Of a DNA stretch of 64,000 nucleotides, positions 8,374 through 16,094 are shown in pieces. This stretch comes from Janthinobacterium psychrotolerans. GTDB taxonomy: Bacteria > Pseudomonadota > Gammaproteobacteria > Burkholderiales > Burkholderiaceae_D. Numbering within the stretch: position 1 is the stretch's first letter; every line of letters begins with the position of its first letter. The stretch lies in NCBI RefSeq assembly GCF_001677885.1, contig NZ_LOCQ01000057.1, positions 186,001 to 250,000 on the forward strand, given 5' to 3'. The notes beneath the pieces are model-generated. The model did no database searches and was not told the origin of the DNA. It saw only the letters and a list, made by a program, of their open reading frames with translations. The position numbers were made by a program, and so were the translations under genes.

Positions 8374-10158
8374 TTAACTCTTCACATAATGCCGCTGGCT
8401 GAACAAGCGCGCAAATTCCAGCAGGTCCTCGAACTGCGCCACGGCATGGATATCCCAGCCTTGTTCGTCACGCGCACGTTTCAGGTCGCCGAAGATTTTC
8501 TGCATCCACTTGCCGCCGCCGTCCTGGTCCCAGCTGGTCGAGATATTGAGCGCCATGGTGCCGCCGGCGCCGCCATGCTCCATCGCCCTGGCCGAGATAT
8601 CCCAGCCGCTGTTGCCCCGTTCATCCTTGTCGAACATGGTGGTGATGCCGCTGTCGGAAATTTGCAGGATATGCGTCGGCCGCTTGCGCTTGACGGCGTA
8701 GGTCTCGCGCAGGCAGTGGATGGGAAAGGCCGTGCCGCCGCCAAAAAAGCCGGTCAGCACGCCCAGTATCATGTCTTCGTCGCGCACGAAGCCGGGCGTG
8801 CGCATCACCTCGCGCTTGCCGCTCCACAAGGTGACTTGTACTTTCGAACCGGCGCGCAGCGCGGACAGCGCGATCACGGCGCCGGCCAGGGCCAGGAAGG
8901 AGGTGTGCTGCTGCGGGTTGGGCATGGAGCCGGAGCTGTCGACATACATGTCCAGGTCGACGGGGGTATTGTCGATGTCGCGCGCCGGTTCGCGCCCGTA
9001 TTCGCGGCGCACGGTGGTCACGCCGGGGATCGGCCGCGGCGACTGCATCACCGACTGCAGCCAGTCGATTTCATCGAGCGGGTCGCCGATCTCCCATGGC
9101 GACAGCCCTTCCATCTGCGGCTCGGCTGTCTCGGGCGCGGGCCGCGACGGAAAGCGCACCAGGTGCGGCAAGGCGCGCTCGCGGTAGTAGCTGATGGCGA
9201 TTTCATGGTCGCTCAGGTCCACGCCGGACGCTTTCAGGATGTCGCCCAGTTCGAACGGTTCGCGCAACTGGCCACCGCCTTGCCGGTGCGCTTTCTCAGC
9301 CAGCTCGCCCTCGGCGTCGTCCAGCCCCGAGATGCGCTTGTCGTGCACCGGGTGGATGGCGCCGTTTTCCTCGTCGTCTTCGATCTGCTGCGCGCCATAG
9401 GTCTGGCAGCCGCGCGCCGCGTCGCGGGTGTCGTGGAAATAGCGGCTGGGATCATTGCCCTTCAAGGCGCCCGTGTCCTCCACCAGATAAGGCAGCAGCA
9501 AGGTGGCAAAGCGCCCCGCCGCCAGCATCCAGTCGTTGGCATAGACGCGGATCAGGCGCGCGCCGAGCCAGGCGTCGGTATCGAGCCGCTCGTCGGCGCC
9601 GTCATCCATGCCTGCGCCGCCAAGATCACCCCTGGGCAGCTGCCACAGGTTTTCATAGATGCGCATGTACAGCAGCCAGACCTTGCCCGACGCCGGGCTA
9701 TCCTGGCTTTTTCCCTGCTCGAGCTTGCGGTAGATATCGGCCATGCGCAGGCTGGCCTGGCGCTGCAGGCGGTCGTTGATGAACAGGTCGGTGTACAGAT
9801 TGGCCACCATGGGCGCGTGCTGCTCCAGCGTGGGCAAGGCGCGGCGCATGCGCGCCAGCAGGCGGAACTGGTCGCCGGCGCTGCCGGGCGCCAGGATATG
9901 GTGGCCGATCTCATGCGCCAGGATTTCCAGCCCGTAGTCTTGCAGCCCCAGCTCCGCCACCAGCGGCAGGTCGACCACCACGCTCTGGTCCAGCAGACGG
10001 ATCATGGCAAAGCTGCCCGTGAGGCCTTCCTTGCCAGCGTGCACGCGGCTGACGCACAGGGCCGGGTCGCGCAGGCGCGTGAATTTGCTCCACACGGCCA
10101 GCGCCTGCGGCCAGGCGGCGCGCCATTGTTCGATCAGTTCGGCGTGCTGGCTTTTCAT
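8374..10158 (-). CDS. HEXXH metallopeptidase-like / von Willebrand factor A domain protein
   Basis: This 594-aa protein joins two modules. The N-terminal part has AHEIGHHILAPG with a zinc-protease HEXXH at about residues 83-88. Downstream NLYTDLFINDRLQR may supply a third ligand. The C-terminal part (about 397-590) is a vWA domain with the MIDAS motif DSSGS near residue 402, and a Thr and Asp further on (FFGGGTAF, ISDSG) in the expected places. The middle is acidic and probably flexible. vWA proteins encoded beside MoxR ATPases usually act as their partners, recognising or unfolding targets. Here the protease-like half suggests a proteolytic output. It overlaps the 323-aa gene by four bases. 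No signal peptide is present. Confidence 0.8.
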   Translation of the reverse strand: MKSQHAELIEQWRAAWPQALAVWSKFTRLRDPALCVSRVHAGKEGLTGSFAMIRLLDQSVVVDLPLVAELGLQDYGLEILAHEIGHHILAPGSAGDQFRLLARMRRALPTLEQHAPMVANLYTDLFINDRLQRQASLRMADIYRKLEQGKSQDSPASGKVWLLYMRIYENLWQLPRGDLGGAGMDDGADERLDTDAWLGARLIRVYANDWMLAAGRFATLLLPYLVEDTGALKGNDPSRYFHDTRDAARGCQTYGAQQIEDDEENGAIHPVHDKRISGLDDAEGELAEKAHRQGGGQLREPFELGDILKASGVDLSDHEIAISYYRERALPHLVRFPSRPAPETAEPQMEGLSPWEIGDPLDEIDWLQSVMQSPRPIPGVTTVRREYGREPARDIDNTPVDLDMYVDSSGSMPNPQQHTSFLALAGAVIALSALRAGSKVQVTLWSGKREVMRTPGFVRDEDMILGVLTGFFGGGTAFPIHCLRETYAVKRKRPTHILQISDSGITTMFDKDERGNSGWDISARAMEHGGAGGTMALNISTSWDQDGGGKWMQKIFGDLKRARDEQGWDIHAVAQFEDLLEFARLFSQRHYVKS

Positions 10159-11126
10159 GGCAAGGGCAGCAGGCGGATCGCATGCGTATAAGGCGAGGTG
10201 ACGGCCAGCGTATGGGCGTTGGCGGCCAGCGCGATGTCGCCCGCAGGCAAATCGAGCGCCACGGTGCGCGCGCCCAGATGCAAGGTGGCGCCGTCGAGCC
10301 GCAAGGACGCCGGCACAGTCGCAGACGCCTGCGCATACTCGTCATCGCTGGCGCCATGCAGCACGGCGCCATGGGCGTCGGCCACCAGCAGATAAAAGCG
10401 CTCGCCGGCGCTGACGATAAAGCCGTCGGCGGTGGCGCGCACCTGCGGCGGCGTGGCGAATTCGCCGCCCAGGCCGGCAAAGGCGCCGAACTCGATGCCG
10501 TCCGCATTGCCGCGCCAGGGCCGGGTCAACAGCTGCGCGCGCAAGGACGGCCAATCGCCCTGCTGCTCGCCAAAGGCGGCCAGCGCCAGCGCCGGCGGCA
10601 AGGTGTCGGCGGCGGCAATCGCGCCCAGGCGAAAGTGCGCCACGCCGGCGCGCCAGGCCAGCACCTGGCCGACGGCGCGCAGCTGCGCCAGCGTGAGCAC
10701 TTGCGGCGCGATGGCGGCCATCTCGTCCCGCCACTGCGCGGTGCGCGCGCCGGCCACGCCGCGCAGATGGATGGCCGCGTTGCTCAGCATGCCCAGCGCA
10801 TCGACCGGGCTTGCCGCCAGCAGCGGCGCAAAGCGCGGCACCAGCTCGCGCCAGACGGCGCCGAGAAAAGGCATTTTCGCCGCCGGGCCGGCCAGGCCAT
10901 GGCCCACCAGCTCCAGGGCCATATCGTAGGCAGCCAGGGTAAAACTGCCGGCGCGCTCAGGCGCGGCGATCGCCACCGCCTGCACCACGGGATCGACACC
11001 GTCCTGCAAGAACGCGCCGAAAGCCTGCATGTCGAGCGCGGGAAAGCTGCGCCGCGCTTCCACCGCGCGCGCATTGAACTGGGCGCGGCCACTGGCCAGG
11101 ATGGCGGCAAAGGCAGGGGAAATCAT
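10155..11126 (-). CDS. Uncharacterised 323-aa protein, candidate third partner of the MoxR/vWA pair
   Basis: Residues 1 to about 200 look helical. About 205-323 is rich in short beta strands with repeated small-domain patterns (DGFIVSAGERFYLLVADAHG, then DGATLHLGARTVALD, then ANAHTLAVTSPYTHAIRL) that resemble isolated beta-propeller blades. MoxR and vWA genes are known to travel with a third, propeller-bearing protein (the MoxR-vWA-beta-propeller 'ternary systems'), and this gene lies exactly between the two. That assignment is an inference from position and strand pattern. I could not confirm homology. The gene ends on the start of the vWA gene and begins 13 bases after moxR ends. Confidence 0.6.
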   Translation of the reverse strand: MISPAFAAILASGRAQFNARAVEARRSFPALDMQAFGAFLQDGVDPVVQAVAIAAPERAGSFTLAAYDMALELVGHGLAGPAAKMPFLGAVWRELVPRFAPLLAASPVDALGMLSNAAIHLRGVAGARTAQWRDEMAAIAPQVLTLAQLRAVGQVLAWRAGVAHFRLGAIAAADTLPPALALAAFGEQQGDWPSLRAQLLTRPWRGNADGIEFGAFAGLGGEFATPPQVRATADGFIVSAGERFYLLVADAHGAVLHGASDDEYAQASATVPASLRLDGATLHLGARTVALDLPAGDIALAANAHTLAVTSPYTHAIRLLPLP

Positions 11127-11139
11127 CGGTGCGCGCAGC

Positions 11140-12720
11140 TCATTGCGAACGCAGCCAGCTGCGGTAGTTGGTATAGCGCTGGTGCAGGTACTTGAGCTTC
11201 AACAGGTCGTCGTACAGCGGGCCATACAGCTTGCGTCCCTTGGTGCGTTCGGCGATCAGTTTTTCGATGCGGTTCAGGCGCGCCAGGGTATCGCGCTCGC
11301 TCAGGCCGTCGAGGCCCAGGTCGAACTCGGCCGACAGCATACCGACCGGATCGTCGCGGTCCAGGTCCAGGCGGTTGAATTCGTCGTTCGACAGGTCAAA
11401 CAGGCGGCGCAGCCAGCCCAGCCTGTCGCTGCGGTAGGCGGCGTTTTCGGGCAGCGCAAAAAACGGCGCGTCCAGGTCCGGCTGCAGCTTGTTGTGCAGC
11501 ACGAACGGCAGCACCTGGCGCAGGTCTTCCAGCGCCACTTCGCCGTTGCCGCGGAAGTAAGCCATGGCTTTCGCGTAGATCAACAGCGCCATCAGGGTGC
11601 GTACCGAGATGCCGTTCAAGGTCTGGCAGCCGAGATCCTTCAGGCGGTCGCGCCCGTTGTCGGCCGCCTGCGCGGCATTGCGGTCAGCGCCGGACAGGCG
11701 CGCCGTATCCTTGGTCATGTATTCGAACTGGCCGCCGGCCGTTTCGAACAGCTCGAACTGGCTGGCGAAAAATTCCAGCCGGCGGCGCACGGCGTCGGGC
11801 ACGCCGACCTGGCGGATATCGTTGCCGATCTGGTCCACTTCGCTTTCCGTGAAGATGATATCGGGCGGCACCAGCTCTTCGGGACGCACGTTTTCTTCCA
11901 CGCGCAGCAGCAGTTCGTTCAGGAAGCGCGGATTGAAGGCCAGCGCCTGCACGGTCACGTCGACGCGGTCGCGCAGCGCCTCGATCACCTGGTAGGTGCC
12001 GCCGCCCTGGTCGTCATTGGCCGTCAGATACCAGGCCGCTTCCGGACACTCGTAGATATGGTTCAGCACTTCCGCGTAATTGTCGCCCATCACGGTCAGC
12101 AGCGCGCTTTGGGTGCGGGTGGGAATGCGGTTGTATTCGTCGACGATTTTCACGCGCATGCCCAGCCAGGCGCGCCAGGCGATGCGGATCTCGTCCATGC
12201 TTTGCGCGTTGACCAGGTCCGCCGGCAGCGGATTGCCAAGCAGGTCGGCGATCGTCATCTGCGGATGGCCGTGCTGCATGGCGCGCTTGACTTCCTTGAC
12301 GGAGGAGCCGGCCAGCACCCCCATCAGCAGTGCGCTGGCCGTCTTGCCGCGCCCGGGACCGCCGACAAACAGGCATTTGCGGCGCGTGGCGAAGGTCAGC
12401 AGCGGCAGCAGAATAAAACTCGAATAGCTTTGCGCCGACGGCAAATTGAGCACGCGACGGCTGTCGCCCACCGCGTAGGTTTGCGACGGGCCGTCGTTGT
12501 ATTCGATATCGTAATGGGGGCTGATGATGGCGTGGTTGACGATCCAGAAGTAAGCCTGGCGCAGTTTTTCGTCAAACGGCCGTGCCATGCTCTTGCCTTC
12601 CCCGCTCAGCGCCACCGGCCCCTGGTACAGGTCCGCCACATCGAACTGCCGCGCAACGGGGGCGGACCTGGGTTTGGTGGGGGCCTGGGACAGGCGCTGG
12701 AACAGGTTAAAAGGCGGCAT
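11140..12720 (-). CDS. MoxR-family AAA+ ATPase
   Basis: This 526-aa ATPase is longer than typical MoxR proteins (roughly 320-350 aa). Walker A is GGPGRGKTA near residue 120, the Walker B-like segment is VKIVDEYNRIP near 190 (the Glu replaced by the DE pair), and sensor 1 is WYLTANDDQGGG near 232. An arginine-containing lid follows (RVDVTVQALAFNPRFL). The C-terminal extension (about 380-526) is helical and unassigned. MoxR ATPases act as remodelling chaperones with vWA partners. This is the first gene of the six-gene operon. The start is preceded by GGAAGAG. The exporter operon ends only 90 bases upstream on the same strand, so read-through from it is possible. Confidence 0.88.
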   Translation of the reverse strand: MPPFNLFQRLSQAPTKPRSAPVARQFDVADLYQGPVALSGEGKSMARPFDEKLRQAYFWIVNHAIISPHYDIEYNDGPSQTYAVGDSRRVLNLPSAQSYSSFILLPLLTFATRRKCLFVGGPGRGKTASALLMGVLAGSSVKEVKRAMQHGHPQMTIADLLGNPLPADLVNAQSMDEIRIAWRAWLGMRVKIVDEYNRIPTRTQSALLTVMGDNYAEVLNHIYECPEAAWYLTANDDQGGGTYQVIEALRDRVDVTVQALAFNPRFLNELLLRVEENVRPEELVPPDIIFTESEVDQIGNDIRQVGVPDAVRRRLEFFASQFELFETAGGQFEYMTKDTARLSGADRNAAQAADNGRDRLKDLGCQTLNGISVRTLMALLIYAKAMAYFRGNGEVALEDLRQVLPFVLHNKLQPDLDAPFFALPENAAYRSDRLGWLRRLFDLSNDEFNRLDLDRDDPVGMLSAEFDLGLDGLSERDTLARLNRIEKLIAERTKGRKLYGPLYDDLLKLKYLHQRYTNYRSWLRSQ

Positions 12721-12810
12721 GGCGATACTCTTCCGTTAAGGAAATGAAATTATTGCACAAGCCGCCTGCAATCCCTGTTTCAGATGAAACTCAGCCCGCC
12801 AGCGGCCCGG

Positions 12811-13932
12811 TCATGCAACACGCCAGCGCCGCCAGCCCAGTACCAGGCACGCGGCCAGCAAGACCAGCAGCCCGGCCACTTCATGGCGTATGTCGTGAAG
12901 CGACGCCCCCATCTGGTTCAGCGCGACAAAACCCTGGATGCCGGCCGTCGACGGCAGCAGCCAGCGCAGCGCCTGCAGCAGCGCGGGCATGGAGCTGACG
13001 GGCCAGGTCAGGCCGGCCAGGAACAATACCGGCATCGAGGTGGCGATCATCAGCTGCGTGCCCCGTTCGCGCGTGCGGAACAGCATTGCCAGCAGCATGC
13101 CGAAGGCGGCCTCGGTGAGCGAAAACAGCGCCAGCAGCAGCACCATGCCGCCAAAATTGCCGCCGCGCGGATAGTCCTGGAACCAGAACACGAAGCCGAA
13201 GAAATAGCAGCAGTTCAGGAACACCACCGAGGCGAACGCCAGCAGCATGCCCGCATAGCCGCCCATCGTGCGCCTGCGTGGCAAGGGAAAGGTCTTGCGC
13301 TGGTACCAGGTACCGAACAACATGGTCATGCCGATCAACAGCGTCTGCTGCACGATCAGGGTGGCAACGCCCGGCACCACATAGGCGCCATAGCCCTCCT
13401 TCACGTTGAACAGCGGTACGGCGTCAAACGCGATCGGCGAGCGCTGGTCCGCCGCCTGGTAGCTTGACGGCGTGGCGGCGGCCAGGCGTTTGAGTTCGAT
13501 GCCGGCCGAGACCGTGCCCACCACTTCGGCCAGGCCGTTCAAGGCCACCTTGTTGAGCATCAGGTACAAACCGTTGCCCGCCACCTGGGCCTGGGCGGCG
13601 CGGCCGGCCAGCACGTCGGTCTGCAGGCCTTCCGGGATAATCAGCACGCCCATGACATCACCGCGCCACAGCAGGTCCTGGGCGGCGGGCAGTTCGGGCG
13701 TCACCGCCACCACCTGCAGGGCAGGATGGGCCATGGCAAAGCGCGTCATCTGGCGCGACATGCTGCTGCGGTCCTGGTCGACCACGGCCACCGGCACGCG
13801 CTGCACCACTTCCCGGGTGTAGGGCAGCGGATAAAAAAACGAATATAAAACACCGCCGGCAAACAGCAATGTCAGCGCCCCTTTGTCGGCCAGCATGGCG
13901 CGCCAGGTGGCCAAAAATGCCGTCCACATCAT
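12811..13932 (-). CDS. ABC-2 type transporter permease
   Basis: This 373-aa inner-membrane permease has one N-terminal membrane helix (LLFAGGVLYSFFYPLPY), then a large periplasmic region containing VPVAVVDQDRSSMSRQM, the signature of YhgE/YhhJ-like ABC-2 permeases. A C-terminal block of about five helices follows. The start ATG at 13932 overlaps the end of the first permease by four bases. Together with the preceding permease it should form the membrane channel of a drug or toxin exporter. No ABC ATPase is encoded in the operon, so either a distant gene supplies it or the pair works otherwise. Confidence 0.85.
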   Translation of the reverse strand: MMWTAFLATWRAMLADKGALTLLFAGGVLYSFFYPLPYTREVVQRVPVAVVDQDRSSMSRQMTRFAMAHPALQVVAVTPELPAAQDLLWRGDVMGVLIIPEGLQTDVLAGRAAQAQVAGNGLYLMLNKVALNGLAEVVGTVSAGIELKRLAAATPSSYQAADQRSPIAFDAVPLFNVKEGYGAYVVPGVATLIVQQTLLIGMTMLFGTWYQRKTFPLPRRRTMGGYAGMLLAFASVVFLNCCYFFGFVFWFQDYPRGGNFGGMVLLLALFSLTEAAFGMLLAMLFRTRERGTQLMIATSMPVLFLAGLTWPVSSMPALLQALRWLLPSTAGIQGFVALNQMGASLHDIRHEVAGLLVLLAACLVLGWRRWRVA

Positions 13933-15113
13933 GTGCGCCCCCAGGCGGCGGGCACGTTGGCGCGATGCGCCAGCAGCAGCATGCCCAAAGCGCCGCAACC
14001 AACGGCAAAGCCGGCCAGCACCAGCAGCTGCGGCACGCCATAGCGCCATGGTGCGCCGCCCAGCCAGCAGATCGTCTGCAGCTCCAGGTAATGCGTGAGC
14101 GGCAGCGCTTGCGCCCAGGCGCGCGCCACCGGCGGCATGGCCATCAGCGGAAAAGCCTGGCCGGCAAACGCGAACGCCGGCGCGGTAATAAAGGCGGTGC
14201 CGGACAGGGACAGGCGCAAGGACAAGGTAGCGGCGACCAGCAGCAGGCCCAGGGCGCAATACGCCAGCACCAGCAGCAGCATGCCCAAGAGCAGGCCAGG
14301 CACGCTGCCCGCCACCGCCCAGCCGCGCACTACGCTGAAAAACAGCAGATACAGCAGGGCCAGCGCCGTGTAGGCGAGCAAGGGGAACAGCAGCTTGGCG
14401 CCCACCGCGCGCCACCAGCTGCCCTTGGCCGAGGCCAGCCATTGCGGCACCGTGCCGTCGCGCAGTTCGCGCCCGATGGTGGTCACCACCGCGATGACGA
14501 TAAAGATCTGCAGCATGGACGGCATCAGCGCCAGGGTCAAAAACGCCTCGTAGCTGATGTTCTCGTTATACAGGCTGTTCAACTGCGTGCGGACCGGCTC
14601 GAACTGCGCGGCCGCCTGCGCGCCGGAGACGCCCCTCTTTGCCCGCGCCGTCATCTCGACGCCGGCCGACAAGGTGGTCGACACCGTGCGCACGTCGCGC
14701 AGCAAGGACCCCGCATGTGAGGAAAACTGCGCGTTGTAGAGCCATTGCACGGTGGCCTGGCGGCCAGCGAGCAGCTCTTTTTGAAAATCCGGAGGGATCA
14801 CCAGATAGCCAAACGCGCTGCGCTCGCGCAGCAGCTGCAGCGCTTCCTCGCTGGAGCCGACCCTGGCGGCCACCTGCACGCCGGGCGAGGCGTCGAGCCA
14901 GCGCGTGAGCTGGCGCGACAAGGCCGAGTTGTCCTTGTCGATCACCGCGATCGGCAGCTCGCGCGCGATGCCGGCCGAAAAAATCCACCACAGCAGGCCA
15001 CACAGCAGCAGCGGTATCCAGCTCAGCATGGCCAGATCCCAGAAGTCGGCGCGCAGCCGCGCCCACTCGCGCGCTACTGCGCCTGGCTGCCGCTGCCTGA
15101 GCGCTTCAGTCAT
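13929..15113 (-). CDS. ABC-2 type transporter permease
   Basis: This 394-aa permease has the same plan as its downstream partner. A first helix at about residues 28-47 (LSWIPLLLCGLLWWIF) is followed by a periplasmic domain with LPIAVIDKDNSALSRQL, a long extracytoplasmic segment, and a C-terminal membrane domain with five or six helices. The two permeases are clearly paralogues (the AVIDKD/AVVDQD motif lies at the same position) and probably heterodimerise. It starts six bases after the HlyD gene. Its role is export across the inner membrane, feeding the HlyD/TolC parts encoded upstream. Confidence 0.86.
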   Translation of the reverse strand: MTEALRQRQPGAVAREWARLRADFWDLAMLSWIPLLLCGLLWWIFSAGIARELPIAVIDKDNSALSRQLTRWLDASPGVQVAARVGSSEEALQLLRERSAFGYLVIPPDFQKELLAGRQATVQWLYNAQFSSHAGSLLRDVRTVSTTLSAGVEMTARAKRGVSGAQAAAQFEPVRTQLNSLYNENISYEAFLTLALMPSMLQIFIVIAVVTTIGRELRDGTVPQWLASAKGSWWRAVGAKLLFPLLAYTALALLYLLFFSVVRGWAVAGSVPGLLLGMLLLVLAYCALGLLLVAATLSLRLSLSGTAFITAPAFAFAGQAFPLMAMPPVARAWAQALPLTHYLELQTICWLGGAPWRYGVPQLLVLAGFAVGCGALGMLLLAHRANVPAAWGRT

Positions 15114-15119
15114 GCCGTT

Positions 15120-16094
15120 TCACAGTGGCGGAAACACGACCGACATGCCGGGGCGCAGGCCTTCTACCTGAATGGCCGGACGCAAGCGGATCTCGAAGGT
15201 GCGCAGGTCGGTGCCGCCCGGGCGCGCCGCGCGCCAGGTGGCGAAGTCGGGCATCACGGCCACCGAGCTGACCTTGAAGGTCAGCTGCTGTTTCAGGCCC
15301 GGCACATTGGCCGTATGCGTGCTGCCCATGGCAAACGCCGCCATCTCGTCTTCGCGCACCTGCAGCACGGCCCAGGCGTCGGCCAGGTTGACCAGGGTAA
15401 TCACGGGAAAGCCTTGCGGCGCCAGTTCGCCCGGCTGGATCTGGATCTTGCTGACCTGGCCGGCCACCGGCGCGGCGATCTTCGTTTCGGCCAGCGCCAC
15501 CTGCGCCTCCGTCAGCACGGCGCCCACCTGGCGCGCCTGGGCACTGGCGGCGTTCCTGTCTTCCGGCCGGGCGCCGGCGCTGGCCATGTCGTACTGGGCG
15601 CGCGCGGCCTGCGCCTGCTGTTCGGCGGCGCGCCACTGCGCTTCGGCCTCGTCGCGCTTCTGGCGCGCGATCACGCCTTCGGCAAACATGTTGTCGACCC
15701 GCTCATAGGTGGTTTTCGCAATGGCCGCGCCGGTCTGCGCACGCTGCCAGTTGGCCCTGGCCGCCCGCACTTCCTCGGGCCGCGCGCCGGCCTGCGCTTT
15801 TTGCGCGACGGCGTCGGCCGCCTGCGCGGCGGCGGTTGCCTGCGCAACCTTGGCGTCGACTTCGGGGCTGGTCAGCTGGAACAGCACCTGGCCCCGGGTC
15901 ACGGTATCACCCAGCTTCACATCGACCTGGCCGACCCGCCCCGCCACCTTGGACGAAACATTGACTTCCTGCGCATCCATCTGGCCCTGCAAGGGCAGGC
16001 GCTGCGGCTGGAACGCCCGGTACAGGCCCCAGGCGACAAAAGCCAGGATGACGATGCCGAACAGCGTGGCAAGCTGTTTTTTGAAGGTGCTCAT
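15120..16094 (-). CDS. HlyD-family periplasmic adaptor (membrane fusion) protein
   Basis: This 324-aa protein has an N-terminal membrane anchor (about residues 10-27, ATLFGIVILAFVAWGLYRAF). A split lipoyl/barrel-sandwich domain (SSKVAGRVGQVDVKLGDTV early; APVAGQVSKIQIQPGELAPQ late) flanks a long alpha-helical hairpin (about 80-190). A beta-barrel follows. This matches YbhG/EmrA-like adaptors that bridge inner-membrane exporters and TolC. Its ATG overlaps the TolC-family stop codon by four bases, so translation is coupled. Confidence 0.9.
   Translation of the reverse strand: MSTFKKQLATLFGIVILAFVAWGLYRAFQPQRLPLQGQMDAQEVNVSSKVAGRVGQVDVKLGDTVTRGQVLFQLTSPEVDAKVAQATAAAQAADAVAQKAQAGARPEEVRAARANWQRAQTGAAIAKTTYERVDNMFAEGVIARQKRDEAEAQWRAAEQQAQAARAQYDMASAGARPEDRNAASAQARQVGAVLTEAQVALAETKIAAPVAGQVSKIQIQPGELAPQGFPVITLVNLADAWAVLQVREDEMAAFAMGSTHTANVPGLKQQLTFKVSSVAVMPDFATWRAARPGGTDLRTFEIRLRPAIQVEGLRPGMSVVFPPL

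Noticed and set aside
8020..10191. 723-codon plus-strand open frame opposite the vWA gene
   Set aside because: Antisense shadow; composition unlike any protein and no ribosome site.
11029..12747. 572-codon plus-strand open frame opposite moxR
   Set aside because: The AAA+ motifs are all on the minus strand; this is a shadow.
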